Virus record (IMG/VR): IMGVR_UViG_3300020424_000002
Span: 62,001 to 126,000 of that record
Length of the DNA stretch: 64,000 nucleotides
From: a virus
Strand: one strand, 5' to 3'
The notes under the pieces were generated by a model. The model searched no databases. It worked only from the letters and a program-made list of their open reading frames with translations, and had not been told where the DNA came from. Below, one piece after another: positions 25,221 through 33,493 of the stretch. Within the stretch, counting starts at the first letter, position 1. Each line of letters starts with the position of its first letter. The position numbers and the translations under genes are program-made.

Positions 25221-25845
25221 CTGTTATGTACTCTGGTATATGATGGAATTCTTCTCGAATTGCCATTCCTTTTCTTACTGCTTTATACAGTTGTTTTCCT
25301 TGTCTAAAAGTTCTTGGTAATGATTTAACAAATGTTTTTTCATCACCATCGAAAGCCATTGCTCTCATCTTAGATGCAGACATACCAGATATGTCATCTG
25401 CATCTGGGTCTCTTTCACCTGCTGATACCAATTCGATACTTTTAAAGTTATAGAAACCATGTCTACCTTTCACACCATTGTACTTTGTGAGTAGACTCTC
25501 AAATTCTCTTAGTCTATCTGAACCAGCAACCATCTTTACACTTCTGTATCCTTGGTTATACAAGTCAACCACCACATCAAATACTGTTCTAGAATTAGAT
25601 GTAGAAACTGTTACTTTTGCTGGTCTAAACAAGAGTTTCATGAACTTTGTTTTGGTTCTATAATCTAGTGGATTCTTCTTTGGGTCTTGACTATGACTTG
25701 TATAGATGAATCCATCATCCGAACCAGCAACCTGTTTCACTTTCATTGCAAGTTTGAGATGTCCAGCAGTTGGTGGATTAAACCTACCGAATGCAAACAC
25801 AGCAGTTTGTGAATTTATCTCAACAATGTCTTTGAAACTTTTCAT
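25189..25845 (-). CDS. Cytidylyltransferase-like nucleotidyltransferase (NMNAT/PPAT fold) with capsid-tag-like N-terminus
   Basis: A 218-residue protein. FAFGRFNPPTAGHLKLAMK at about 18-36 contains the (H/T)xGH nucleotide-binding motif, and ISGMSASKMRAMA near 155 corresponds to the ISxTxxR motif. Together they define the nucleotidyltransferase superfamily including NadM/NMNAT and CoaD. The first residues MKSFKDIVEIN resemble the tag on neighbouring late genes. CATAAATA lies 5 bases before the ATG. It could act in NAD metabolism after delivery into the cell; this is inference. Confidence 0.75.
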   Translation of the reverse strand: MKSFKDIVEINSQTAVFAFGRFNPPTAGHLKLAMKVKQVAGSDDGFIYTSHSQDPKKNPLDYRTKTKFMKLLFRPAKVTVSTSNSRTVFDVVVDLYNQGYRSVKMVAGSDRLREFESLLTKYNGVKGRHGFYNFKSIELVSAGERDPDADDISGMSASKMRAMAFDGDEKTFVKSLPRTFRQGKQLYKAVRKGMAIREEFHHIPEYITDDIGKYIRLA

Positions 25846-25850
25846 GTAAG

Positions 25851-25858
25851 TATTTATG
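25851..25858 (-). promoter_or_regulatory. T4-like late promoter abutting the start codon
   Basis: CATAAATA (minus strand) ends 5 bases before the ATG at 25845, with CTTAC between and no Shine-Dalgarno sequence. By T4 spacing, transcription would begin at or next to the AUG. Confidence 0.6.
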
Positions 25859-27041
25859 TTTTTACAAATTTCTGTTCGTTGATTTTAAGTGCATCATAAT
25901 CCATTTGCACATATTCTCTACATACATCCCACCACTCTTTTAAGTCTTCATCTTCTTGTAGTTCTTCTATAACTCTTTGTCTAATTTCTGGTGTGACATT
26001 CATATGAGTATGGGCATACATGCTGTGAGATTGTTTTTGGTGAAACTTAACCTTAACTTCATCATCAATAAATCCTAAATCTATTAATGTATCAATTGCA
26101 CCAGCTGTCTTTTTCAAAGATTCTTCTGATGGATGTAGAAAACCTAGTCCACTTTGTGTATAGTCTATGTCGTGTTTATAGTGTACAAGATTATCGTAAA
26201 TGTCATACATTGATTTACCATTCCACAATGGTCTTGATAATACGAAAGTATGATTCATTTGTTGTCCTTCTAATCCACCTATTAGTAATCTTTCTGGTGG
26301 ACAAAAATATATTATTCTTTTTGCAGAATTGTAATATCTTTCCCATCCTTCTTCTGTATCTGCATCTAAATCATATATCCATGGACAAGACATACCATTA
26401 TCCATTTCAGTTATAAGACCAGATATAAATCTTTCCCAAGGGTCACGAACAAGTAAATACGATGTCCAATCGTTGAAAAAATTTAATTCTTGAAATGGTG
26501 GAGTCAGTTCTGAATCACGACCTTCACCATAATTTTTAGGAGTAGCTTTCATTCCATAATCCCATGGACAGTTATCACCAAAAAATTCTTTTGCTTCTTT
26601 CGAACCCCTCTTAATAATTTTTGAATATGCAGTAAGAGGATTCAAACTCCCATCAGGAGCCTGTTTCCAGTGTTCTGGAATATTTTCATAACCATGCATT
26701 ACAACTCTTTTGTTAGGTTGATACATATCTGTAACAAATTGCAGATATTCTTCATCTGATAACCAAGTTCTTGGATTACGATTTTGGTCTTCAATCCAAA
26801 CCCAGTCATCATCAAACATTTCGTTTTGTGCGTTTAGATAAAAACGAATTGAGGAATGTCCTACTTTACGAGGACATGTAAGTATTACTTTTCTTTTTTT
26901 AGATATGAATGTGGGATGACATCTTTCCCAACATGTTTCACCATCAAAATGTGCATTAACAGTAAAAGTTTGTTTTCCAACTGTTATTTGAACTTCATTA
27001 TTTTCATTAAATGAAGCAAAAGATTTCAAAGAATCTGACAT
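25854..27041 (-). CDS. Sulfotransferase-like protein
   Basis: A 395-residue protein. VILTCPRKVGHSSIRFYL near 52-69 resembles the 5'-phosphosulfate-binding loop of PAPS-dependent sulfotransferases, and SYLLVRDPWERFISGLI near 195-211 is the 3'-phosphate-binding motif. These two motifs in this order define the fold. The acceptor (glycan, capsule or lipid) is unknown; modifying virion glycans or host surface is possible. It follows the ligase-like gene and lies inside the late block. Confidence 0.7.
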   Translation of the reverse strand: MSDSLKSFASFNENNEVQITVGKQTFTVNAHFDGETCWERCHPTFISKKRKVILTCPRKVGHSSIRFYLNAQNEMFDDDWVWIEDQNRNPRTWLSDEEYLQFVTDMYQPNKRVVMHGYENIPEHWKQAPDGSLNPLTAYSKIIKRGSKEAKEFFGDNCPWDYGMKATPKNYGEGRDSELTPPFQELNFFNDWTSYLLVRDPWERFISGLITEMDNGMSCPWIYDLDADTEEGWERYYNSAKRIIYFCPPERLLIGGLEGQQMNHTFVLSRPLWNGKSMYDIYDNLVHYKHDIDYTQSGLGFLHPSEESLKKTAGAIDTLIDLGFIDDEVKVKFHQKQSHSMYAHTHMNVTPEIRQRVIEELQEDEDLKEWWDVCREYVQMDYDALKINEQKFVKT

Positions 27042-27057
27042 AATATAACTCCATAAT

Positions 27058-28269
27058 TTATTTGTCCCAGTCTTTTTGTACTGTAAAGTTATTTAGTGAG
27101 AACTCCATTCGGTCTACTAACTTCACTGCACCACCAAGATTATTGTCAATTGCAACAAAACCCTCTGGTGCAACGACATCAAAACCATTATCTTTTTTTA
27201 CAAACAATTGTGTTAATTGTTTTGCTTTATTTACTTTAGTAAGTATCTTAATCTTTGCATAGTTTATCAATGCTTGAAACTCTACTAAAGTTTTAAGTAA
27301 TGTTAAATGTTTTCTAATTTGTGTAAGATGTATGTTTTTGTTTTTCTCTGCTGTCTTTTTTGCAGATGTAACTTTGAGTTTATCTATTTGTGCATCAAAC
27401 TTTTCCTCTACAAATTTAAAATAACCATCTGCATGATTCTTATAGTTTAATCGTAAAAAGTTTGTTCCTTCTCTTACTTTACTATTGTGATATGTTTTGT
27501 AACTCATGCCTGGCTTCATCTCTGATTGATGTTTTAAGAATGAATCTAGTGATGGTTTTCTTATCTTCTGAAAAACCTTACCTGTTCTGGACATCAATCT
27601 GGTTATTTCTGCACTGTCTTTTTGCGTAAAGGTTGCAGTTCCAGATACATCATTGTAGGATGCATCATCCATCCAGACCTTACTTGTTTTTTTAAGACCA
27701 GATATGTTTGCACCAAATGATGCAGTTAAATCTGATAATGAATCTCCTGTATAAGTTGTATGAAATACAATACCCACATTTGCTCTTCTCATAGTAGATG
27801 CAAGTTTAGATGTAGAAGGTACTGCATACATGATTGTATTTGGTTGAAAGGTTTCATACGATTCACCATTGATATCTTTCTTTTCTAGGTCACCTTTTGT
27901 AAACATCAAGTCACCTTGAAGTATATCTTTAATACCGATATCTTTCAGATTGTTATAACATGCTTTGAATTTTTCTGCAAGTTGTCCAGATAAATCTGCA
28001 TTTATCTCTGCAATTGATGTGTAGTATTTTGGTGTTTTGTTAAATAAACTTTTCTTTGCAACAAAGAATTTACCTGTCTCTGGGTCATTACCACAAAAGA
28101 TAGCAGGAGCTCCATCCCATTTTACAGTGACATTAACACTTCTCTTACTTCCAGACATCAACATGTCACGAAGTGACCTTATAAAGTTTATAGATGCACG
28201 ACCACCATCAATACCATTATTGAATATTTCGTCTTCTATATGTTCTAAATGTACATTAGGACTTGGCAT
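27058..28269 (-). CDS. DUF6267-like protein with nucleotidyltransferase/ligase-like motifs
   Basis: A 403-residue protein. VTVKWDGAPAIFCGNDPETG near 47-66 resembles motif I (KxDG) of covalent nucleotidyltransferases (DNA/RNA ligases). ILQGDLMF near 116 resembles motif III, and VVAPEGFVAIDN near 372 resembles motif IV (EGxV). Spacing between motifs is longer than in standard ligases. I know the family as DUF6267 in T4-like phages. A divergent RNA or DNA ligase is the best inference, but the lysine has not been shown to be adenylated. Confidence 0.55.
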   Translation of the reverse strand: MPSPNVHLEHIEDEIFNNGIDGGRASINFIRSLRDMLMSGSKRSVNVTVKWDGAPAIFCGNDPETGKFFVAKKSLFNKTPKYYTSIAEINADLSGQLAEKFKACYNNLKDIGIKDILQGDLMFTKGDLEKKDINGESYETFQPNTIMYAVPSTSKLASTMRRANVGIVFHTTYTGDSLSDLTASFGANISGLKKTSKVWMDDASYNDVSGTATFTQKDSAEITRLMSRTGKVFQKIRKPSLDSFLKHQSEMKPGMSYKTYHNSKVREGTNFLRLNYKNHADGYFKFVEEKFDAQIDKLKVTSAKKTAEKNKNIHLTQIRKHLTLLKTLVEFQALINYAKIKILTKVNKAKQLTQLFVKKDNGFDVVAPEGFVAIDNNLGGAVKLVDRMEFSLNNFTVQKDWDK

Positions 28270-28588
28270 TTCTTTCCTTCGTTTTCTTTTTCATCTTGTT
28301 TATGTATGCACGATAGACAGCTGCCTGTGCATTCTTACCCATCTCTCTTGCTCTTTGTTCCATTGCAATTGCAGCTTGTATTTTATGTGCATGAGATTTA
28401 CCAGAATTTTTAATCTTAGTGACACTTGCTTTTGCATCATCAACTGTTGCAAATTTTAATCCATGAATAGTTCCTTTAGGATTTTCATCTGTATATAAAT
28501 CAGAATGTTTTTTAGAGTTTGCAGGCTGACCTTTCTTTCTAGGTATCCTAGGATTCTTTTGTTCTATAAATTGTTTGAAAGAAATCAT
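28256..28588 (-). CDS. Small basic putative capsid-packaged protein
   Basis: A 110-residue protein. It begins MISFKQFIEQKNPR, close to the T4 internal-protein tag pattern. The remainder is a small helical domain (HSDLYTDENPKGTIHGLKF, KSHAHKIQAAIAMEQRARE) found repeatedly in phage late proteins. Basic charge suggests DNA contact in the head. Overlaps by 4 and 14 bases with its neighbours. Confidence 0.6.
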   Translation of the reverse strand: MISFKQFIEQKNPRIPRKKGQPANSKKHSDLYTDENPKGTIHGLKFATVDDAKASVTKIKNSGKSHAHKIQAAIAMEQRAREMGKNAQAAVYRAYINKMKKKTKERNAKS

Positions 28589-29310
28589 TTGTTTCTTACA
28601 TTTCCTATTGCATCTGTATATGCAAGTGTTAAAGGTAGTAAGTCTTTAATAGGTAAATCTATTTCTAATGCAGTTACTTGTATAGCTGGGTCAACCAATA
28701 CAGCAGATAAGAATCTGTGGTGACCATCTATAATTCTGTCATCTTTAGATACTACATAAAAATTATTCTTAGATGCAGAAAAATCTTTAGTCCCTTTTGC
28801 ACCAAACTTAGATACATTCTTAATTGACTTGTCAAAATATATTTGACTTTGAATAGGTTTTAGTTTTCCTACTGCAATCTTTTTAATTCTAACATTTACT
28901 TTGTCATCGTCTTTATCACCATCATTCTTTGCAAGACCACCACTTACCCATTTTTTTCCTGTCTCTTTGTCTAGTCCTTGAGGAAATGGGTCATCTGGAA
29001 CTTCGTTCTTTGCAAAGGGTCTTGCAATATCAATTGCACCTGCTTTTAATCTTCTTTGTAATAGTTTGATATCTCTGTTATCGATTACAGGCATATCTTT
29101 TCTTTGTGCAAATCCCATCCTTGCAAGTTTTTTTGCAAGTTTATAGTTTCTATCGAAGTTAGGAATCTCTTTATCTATATCAAATCCTTTCTTATCAAAA
29201 AGTTTTTTTGCATATTCATATGCTTTCTTCTCATCTGTTTTGATAAGTTCCATCTTACCAGCTTCTGCACCGCCTTTACCTTCTGCTATGTATCTTCTAA
29301 AACTTTTCAT
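28585..29310 (-). CDS. ParB-like domain protein with capsid-tag-like N-terminus
   Basis: A 241-residue protein. The C-terminal half carries a ParB/Srx-type domain: VGKLKPIQSQIYFDKSI near 148-164 and SKDDRIIDGHHRFLSAVL near 190-207, the latter with the DGHHR signature. The N-terminus MKSFRRYIAEGKGG ends in IAE-G, an exact fit to the prohead-protease cleavage rule. ParB-like folds may be nucleases, CTPases or kinases, so the activity is uncertain. Late, probably packaged. Confidence 0.7.
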   Translation of the reverse strand: MKSFRRYIAEGKGGAEAGKMELIKTDEKKAYEYAKKLFDKKGFDIDKEIPNFDRNYKLAKKLARMGFAQRKDMPVIDNRDIKLLQRRLKAGAIDIARPFAKNEVPDDPFPQGLDKETGKKWVSGGLAKNDGDKDDDKVNVRIKKIAVGKLKPIQSQIYFDKSIKNVSKFGAKGTKDFSASKNNFYVVSKDDRIIDGHHRFLSAVLVDPAIQVTALEIDLPIKDLLPLTLAYTDAIGNVRNK

Positions 29311-29318
29311 ATCTTTTC

Positions 29319-31427
29319 CTATACTAATGGGAATGATTTTGCAGATGATGTTATTTTAACAGTTTGAACTTGTAATCCAAAAAAGTTTAACAATGCATTG
29401 AACATTCCTTTTCCTAAATTTTTAATTTTTTTAAATACTGCTTTAACTCTTTTCATAATTGCATTTAAAATTTTCTTTGCTTGATTCTTTATTGCAGAAC
29501 CCACATCTTTAACCTTTTGTACTAATCTACTAAACATTTGAAACTCATCTAATTGTTCTACTGCACCTTCATGTAAAAGTTGCATACCCATTCTTTCTTT
29601 TTGTAATTCTTCTTTTACAATTTGTTTAAAGTTTACTTTACCACTTCTCATGGAGAGATAAGGTTTAGAACCACCACCACCTGTTTTAAATGATACATAG
29701 AACTTGTTTGTTTGTGCAAGAACTTTTGCATCCGATGGTTTGTTCATAGGAAGATGTTTAGTAATTGTTCCATTATCTGCATTAAACTCTACCAATTCAT
29801 TTGCAACTGCAAGTGGTTCTGCAAATTTTCCTATTCCAGTTGCAGCTTCAAAGCAGAAGAATTGTTTGAAATCTAAACTTTCAAATAAAGAATCCATTTC
29901 AGCAGTTAGTTCTTTTGCAGTAAATTGTAAGTTTTCCATTTGTTCTATACTTTTCTTTTGTGCTGGTGTTAAAGGTTTACCACTATCTCTAAGTTTTTCT
30001 AATGCACCTATAGTTCCTTTTTCATTCATTTCACCCATTTTCTTTTCTAAACTATCAATAACACTCTTAACTTGTCTAGGTGAATTTTCTCCCATCATTG
30101 ACATTGCAGACTCAAATGTTGATATTGTTTCTTCTTTTTTACCAGACATTAACTGTGAACCACCAGCTTTCTTTAGAGATATTTTTCTTTTTCTTTTATT
30201 ACCAAGTAAATCTGTTTTAGGTGTTTTGTTTTTACCTTTCCATTTTGGATTTAATTTTGCAGTTGAACTTCCAAACTGTTCTAGTTCAGTTATTCCTAGT
30301 TTCTTTTTGAATGTTTTTCCAAGTTTAATTGCATCCTCTCCATAGTTTGCCCAAAACTTTTCTGCTCTGTCCCACTCTGCACCTTCTTGTTTATCATTGA
30401 CTGCAACTGCAATTAGAGCTTCCCAATCTTCTCCTGCTGGTGTTGGGTTTCCATCTGGTAATCTAGTAAAGTAAGAACCATAAGAACTTGAAGTACCAGC
30501 AAGTGTTATTGATTTACCATCTGGTGCTTTTAGTTGTTTTCTTGCATCACCTGTTCCTATATCTACTGGCAAATCTTTATCATCTTCAACTTCAAACACA
30601 TCACCAGACTTATATCCTAATGAATTTAATTTACCCCATTTACCATTGTATAAAAATTGAAATCCTGTTTTATACTTTCCTTGCATTATAGATGCTTCAT
30701 TTAAATCTGAAATACCTTCAAAGTGTAGTTTAGTTTCTTTTATACCAGACTTTTCTTTGTAGTGATTATAGAATGCACCAGCAAGTTGATGACCAAACTC
30801 TGTATCCGAAGGATAGTGAACTCCAGCAATCTGTCTAGAATTACCTATATCGTCACCTATTCTTTTGATGTTACCTTTATGTTCAAATGGTACTCTGTCT
30901 GCAAGATACAAACTTACAAACCTACCTTCGGTTGCATGTCCAGAAGGATATGCTGGTGTCTCTGCTGTTTTTAGTGGATAAACATTGAAGTTTGCTTGAC
31001 GAAAGAATGTAAGAACTTTCGACAGTTTTTGTGGTCTTGGTCTGTTGTAATGTATCTTAAGTTGTAGAACAATAGGTGCAAGTTGGTCTTTTAATTTTAT
31101 AACATCTTCCAAATCTTTCATTGGTAAATCATGTTCTTTGTAATAATTCTTAAATGGTTTCATCAACTTTTGGTCAACTAAGTCCATAAATTCTCTTGCA
31201 TCATTACGATAAACTTCGTAAGATTGTAATATTTTAAGTTCTTGTTTTGTTGCTACAGAAGAATTTTTGTAAGGATGATACTCTACCCACTGTTGAACTG
31301 GGAAATCTTTAAACACTCCTCTGTCTGCATTTAACTGTTTTTTTCTCTTGGGAGACATAGGCATGTTATGACCTAGATTGTCTACTGAGGAGTTGTCTTC
31401 TTTTAGGTGTTCGTAAAATGTTTGCAT
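29319..31427 (-). CDS. PAP2-type phosphatase fused to long late-protein tail
   Basis: A 702-residue protein from the chosen start MQTFYEHLKEDN. Residues 124-208 carry all PAP2 superfamily motifs: KIHYNRPRP, PSGHATEG and SRQIAGVHYPSD (general-acid His and nucleophile His). Such enzymes are acid phosphatases or lipid/haloperoxidase-like phosphatases. LNE-A at 242-245 is a prohead-protease-type site that would release the PAP2 domain. The C-terminal 450 residues contain further small domains and a final basic amphipathic region. The frame from 31466 reads through a terminator hairpin and is rejected. Confidence 0.75.
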   Translation of the reverse strand: MQTFYEHLKEDNSSVDNLGHNMPMSPKRKKQLNADRGVFKDFPVQQWVEYHPYKNSSVATKQELKILQSYEVYRNDAREFMDLVDQKLMKPFKNYYKEHDLPMKDLEDVIKLKDQLAPIVLQLKIHYNRPRPQKLSKVLTFFRQANFNVYPLKTAETPAYPSGHATEGRFVSLYLADRVPFEHKGNIKRIGDDIGNSRQIAGVHYPSDTEFGHQLAGAFYNHYKEKSGIKETKLHFEGISDLNEASIMQGKYKTGFQFLYNGKWGKLNSLGYKSGDVFEVEDDKDLPVDIGTGDARKQLKAPDGKSITLAGTSSSYGSYFTRLPDGNPTPAGEDWEALIAVAVNDKQEGAEWDRAEKFWANYGEDAIKLGKTFKKKLGITELEQFGSSTAKLNPKWKGKNKTPKTDLLGNKRKRKISLKKAGGSQLMSGKKEETISTFESAMSMMGENSPRQVKSVIDSLEKKMGEMNEKGTIGALEKLRDSGKPLTPAQKKSIEQMENLQFTAKELTAEMDSLFESLDFKQFFCFEAATGIGKFAEPLAVANELVEFNADNGTITKHLPMNKPSDAKVLAQTNKFYVSFKTGGGGSKPYLSMRSGKVNFKQIVKEELQKERMGMQLLHEGAVEQLDEFQMFSRLVQKVKDVGSAIKNQAKKILNAIMKRVKAVFKKIKNLGKGMFNALLNFFGLQVQTVKITSSAKSFPLV

Positions 31428-31432
31428 AATAC

Positions 31433-31440
31433 TATTTATG
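31433..31440 (-). promoter_or_regulatory. T4-like late promoter abutting the start codon
   Basis: CATAAATA (minus strand), 5 bases (GTATT) before the ATG at 31427, with no Shine-Dalgarno sequence. It lies directly downstream of a strong terminator, so the PAP2 gene must start its own transcript. Confidence 0.65.
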
Positions 31441-31475
31441 CAAATAAAAAAGGGAACAATGGCCATTGTTCCCTT
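31441..31475 (-). terminator. Rho-independent terminator
   Basis: A perfect 26-base palindrome AAGGGAACAATGG/CCATTGTTCCCTT (31450-31475), followed on the minus strand by TTTTTATTT. It ends the unit of small genes at 31554-36832 and insulates the late promoter just downstream. Confidence 0.85.
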
Positions 31476-31553
31476 AGTAGCAATTTACTCTGTTAGTTAT
31501 ATGTGAATGTTTTCCTAACTTGTTCCGAGCGGAAGGACGCCAATCGACTCTAT

Positions 31554-31700
31554 CTACTGCCCTACGATTTCACTGGACTCATTTCTTTGTTTTTCTTTTT
31601 CCCAATCTTCCCAATCATGTGGTGTTCCAGCATTAGGTCTGGAATTAGATTTTGCTCTTTCCCATGCTTGTTTTTCTAATGTTCTAGGAAAATCTTTCAT
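31554..31700 (-). CDS. Small phage protein with DUF-like W-rich motif
   Basis: A 48-residue protein, MKDFPRTLEKQAWERAKSNS then AGTPHDWEDWEKEK. The ATG overlaps the upstream TGA (ATGA). Between its stop and the terminator (31476-31553) there is no gene; a weak inverted repeat (GTCC...GGAC) is possible. Function unknown. Confidence 0.5.
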   Translation of the reverse strand: MKDFPRTLEKQAWERAKSNSRPNAGTPHDWEDWEKEKQRNESSEIVGQ

Positions 31701-31891
31701 TTCTTTAATCTATGTTGTTTTAAAAGATTGTCGTATTCTTCAATTTGGTTTTGAAGTTTTATTTGTTTGTCTTCGTTTACTTTGAGTTTTCTTAAGTGTA
31801 TAAGTTCTTTCTTCAAAGTAACTTTTCTTTGAAGAATATCAACTGTTGCATTACTACTTAAAGTACCAAGTTTGTTCCCATTATCAGACAT
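31697..31891 (-). CDS. Small coiled-coil protein
   Basis: A 64-residue protein from MSDNGNKLGTL. Residues 25-60 are a charged helix likely to form a coiled coil (VTLKKELIHLRKLKVNEDKQ). The longer frame up to 31954 reads through the neighbouring membrane protein gene in another phase and is rejected. AGGAA lies 11 bases before the ATG. Confidence 0.5.
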   Translation of the reverse strand: MSDNGNKLGTLSSNATVDILQRKVTLKKELIHLRKLKVNEDKQIKLQNQIEEYDNLLKQHRLKK

Positions 31892-32034
31892 ATTATAATT
31901 ATTCCTATCAAAATGTATCGATTTCTCCTTACTCTTTGACGATACTGTAACCATGGTAAAAAATCTTCACCAATTTTTGGTATATAATCCTTAAACTCTG
32001 AGTTAGGAAATATATCCTTAAAGTATTTATGCAT
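31858..32034 (-). CDS. Small tail-anchored membrane protein
   Basis: A 58-residue protein, MHKYFKDIFPNSEFKDYIPK then a C-terminal hydrophobic helix YILIGIIIICLIMG. The start overlaps the deoxyribonucleotidase gene end by 8 bases. CATAAATA occurs in codons 2-4 (32024-32031) and could be a cryptic late promoter for the genes downstream. Confidence 0.5.
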   Translation of the reverse strand: MHKYFKDIFPNSEFKDYIPKIGEDFLPWLQYRQRVRRNRYILIGIIIICLIMGTNLVL

Positions 32035-32563
32035 TTTTAGATTCTCCTTTTACCAATTTTAATACGCTTCTCATTTTTTTAAGTTCTTCAATAGTGTGTT
32101 TTGCAGACTTATGTAAGATACCAATTCCACCAGCATTCTCCCATGCTTCTATGTTTTTTGGTCTGTCGTCAATTAAAACATTACCTTTTTGTGCAAAAAC
32201 AGCCTTTTGAGTACCACTATAAGTGCATGTAACTACAACATAAGGGTCTACATACTGTTTAATCCACTCGTTTTTATCATAAACTACAATGTTTCTATTG
32301 ATTGCACCAGCAGCTGTAAGTATTTCCCAAGGTAATCCAGTATGTTTTACATACCCAATCAACTCATGATAATCAACCATTGGTGGTAAATTTCTAAATA
32401 ATCTTTTGTTTGTTAGTTCTTCTTTTCTCTCATCATACTCAGAATGACCATAATCATCGGAAGTTAATGGTCTACCTAACATATCACTGACACCAGCAAG
32501 GAAATCAACAAGGACTCCATCCATGTCAATAAAAATTCTTTTTGGTGCTACTTTATTCTCCAT
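32027..32563 (-). CDS. 5'(3')-deoxyribonucleotidase-like HAD phosphatase
   Basis: A 178-residue HAD-superfamily protein. FIDMDGVLVDF at 11-21 gives the nucleophile and acid Asp pair, LTAAG near 83 gives the motif II Thr position, and LIDDRPKNIEAWENAGG near 131 gives motif IV. The family (NT5C) dephosphorylates deoxynucleotides. The phage may use it to balance pools or recycle host DNA products. Overlaps the upstream gene by 11 bases. Confidence 0.8.
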   Translation of the reverse strand: MENKVAPKRIFIDMDGVLVDFLAGVSDMLGRPLTSDDYGHSEYDERKEELTNKRLFRNLPPMVDYHELIGYVKHTGLPWEILTAAGAINRNIVVYDKNEWIKQYVDPYVVVTCTYSGTQKAVFAQKGNVLIDDRPKNIEAWENAGGIGILHKSAKHTIEELKKMRSVLKLVKGESKNA

Positions 32564-32762
32564 GTAATGCTCTCCAGTCTGCTGGAGTATATCCAGTCAT
32601 GATAAACTCCCTCTCATCATCATTAAGGTTAGGGAAGATATCTTGAATTAATCTCCTCTCTTCAGCAGGTGCATTCCACTCTGCAATTTGTTCTTGACTA
32701 ATGTCAAGATACATCTTGTTAACATTACCTGTTAGGGGACTAATTCTTGTTACTTCTACCAT
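32553..32762 (-). CDS. Small conserved early protein
   Basis: A 69-residue protein (SPLTGNVNKMYLDISQEQIA; FPNLNDDEREFIMTGYTPAD). Similar short proteins beginning with a xxSxxTGxxxxMxLxI pattern are common in phages of aquatic bacteria, without a known role. Expressed from the early promoter at 32786-32815. Confidence 0.6.
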   Translation of the reverse strand: MVEVTRISPLTGNVNKMYLDISQEQIAEWNAPAEERRLIQDIFPNLNDDEREFIMTGYTPADWRALHGE

Positions 32763-32785
32763 ATTTACTCCTTTACTATGTACAT

Positions 32786-32815
32786 AGTATACAATTTTAT
32801 GTACCTATGTGTCAA
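32786..32815 (-). promoter_or_regulatory. Early promoter, GGTACA class
   Basis: TTGACA (32810-32815), 18-bp spacer with GGTACA, TATACT (32786-32791), minus strand. It drives the gene starting at 32762. Confidence 0.75.
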
Positions 32816-32816
32816 A

Positions 32817-33164
32817 TTACCTTAAATAGTCTGGGCCGTATATTCTCATTGAGTTAGGGTCAATTCTATATCCATCAAAAAGGTTTCCTCTTGGTGCATT
32901 CAAAGCTGGTGTTTTCCATCCAGCAGATTTGAGAATATCACCTTCTCTAAAAGTGATTCCACTTGGTTTAGACCATTCCTTTTTGTTAATAAAACCCCAT
33001 ACTGAACGATGGTCACCATGTTCACAATTGATTATACGAATGTATTTTGGGCCAACTGAATAATCAAAAGATACTTTATCTCTACTGTGTTCCCATCTTT
33101 CATGCATTGCTTTTGTCAAACACTCACATAACCTTTCTACTTTTTCTTTTAACTCTGGACTCAT
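32817..33164 (-). CDS. Conserved phage protein of unknown function
   Basis: A 115-residue soluble protein (DYSVGPKYIRIINCEHGDHR, SVWGFINKKEWSKPSG, ILKSAGWKTPALNAPRGN). This pattern recurs in many unrelated phages; no biochemical role is known to me. The start overlaps the stop of the 101-residue gene by one base. Confidence 0.6.
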   Translation of the reverse strand: MSPELKEKVERLCECLTKAMHERWEHSRDKVSFDYSVGPKYIRIINCEHGDHRSVWGFINKKEWSKPSGITFREGDILKSAGWKTPALNAPRGNLFDGYRIDPNSMRIYGPDYLR

Positions 33165-33469
33165 TATGCAATCTCCCTATCATATTCAAAACCTTCTTTC
33201 ATCCAATCGACTAAAGTACCTTTCATACTCCATGCATTGTAATCACCAGTACATTTAATTCCTATACCATATGAATCAAAAACTAACTTGTAGTATTTGT
33301 TTCCATCAATCATATCGTAACCATCTTTTCCACTTAACCAATATGCATCATATTGACCTTTAACTGGAACTAAATTTATATTACATTTTTTACGAAGAAA
33401 ATTTACAACTTTATCAACTGAAATTTTTCCTTCTTTACTTAATATTAGTTTTGCATTACCTAATTTCAT
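33164..33469 (-). CDS. Small early protein of unknown function
   Basis: A 101-residue protein predicted alpha/beta (KVVNFLRKKCNINLVPVKGQ; YYKLVFDSYGIGIKCTGDYN). It has its own early promoter (33494-33523) and a GAGG ribosome-binding site. No domain recognised. Confidence 0.6.
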   Translation of the reverse strand: MKLGNAKLILSKEGKISVDKVVNFLRKKCNINLVPVKGQYDAYWLSGKDGYDMIDGNKYYKLVFDSYGIGIKCTGDYNAWSMKGTLVDWMKEGFEYDREIA

Positions 33470-33493
33470 TTATACCTCACAATTTATACATAT

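Noticed and set aside
29704-30345. Long plus-strand frame (213 codons)
   Set aside because: Antisense to the PAP2 fusion gene; no promoter or ribosome-binding site.
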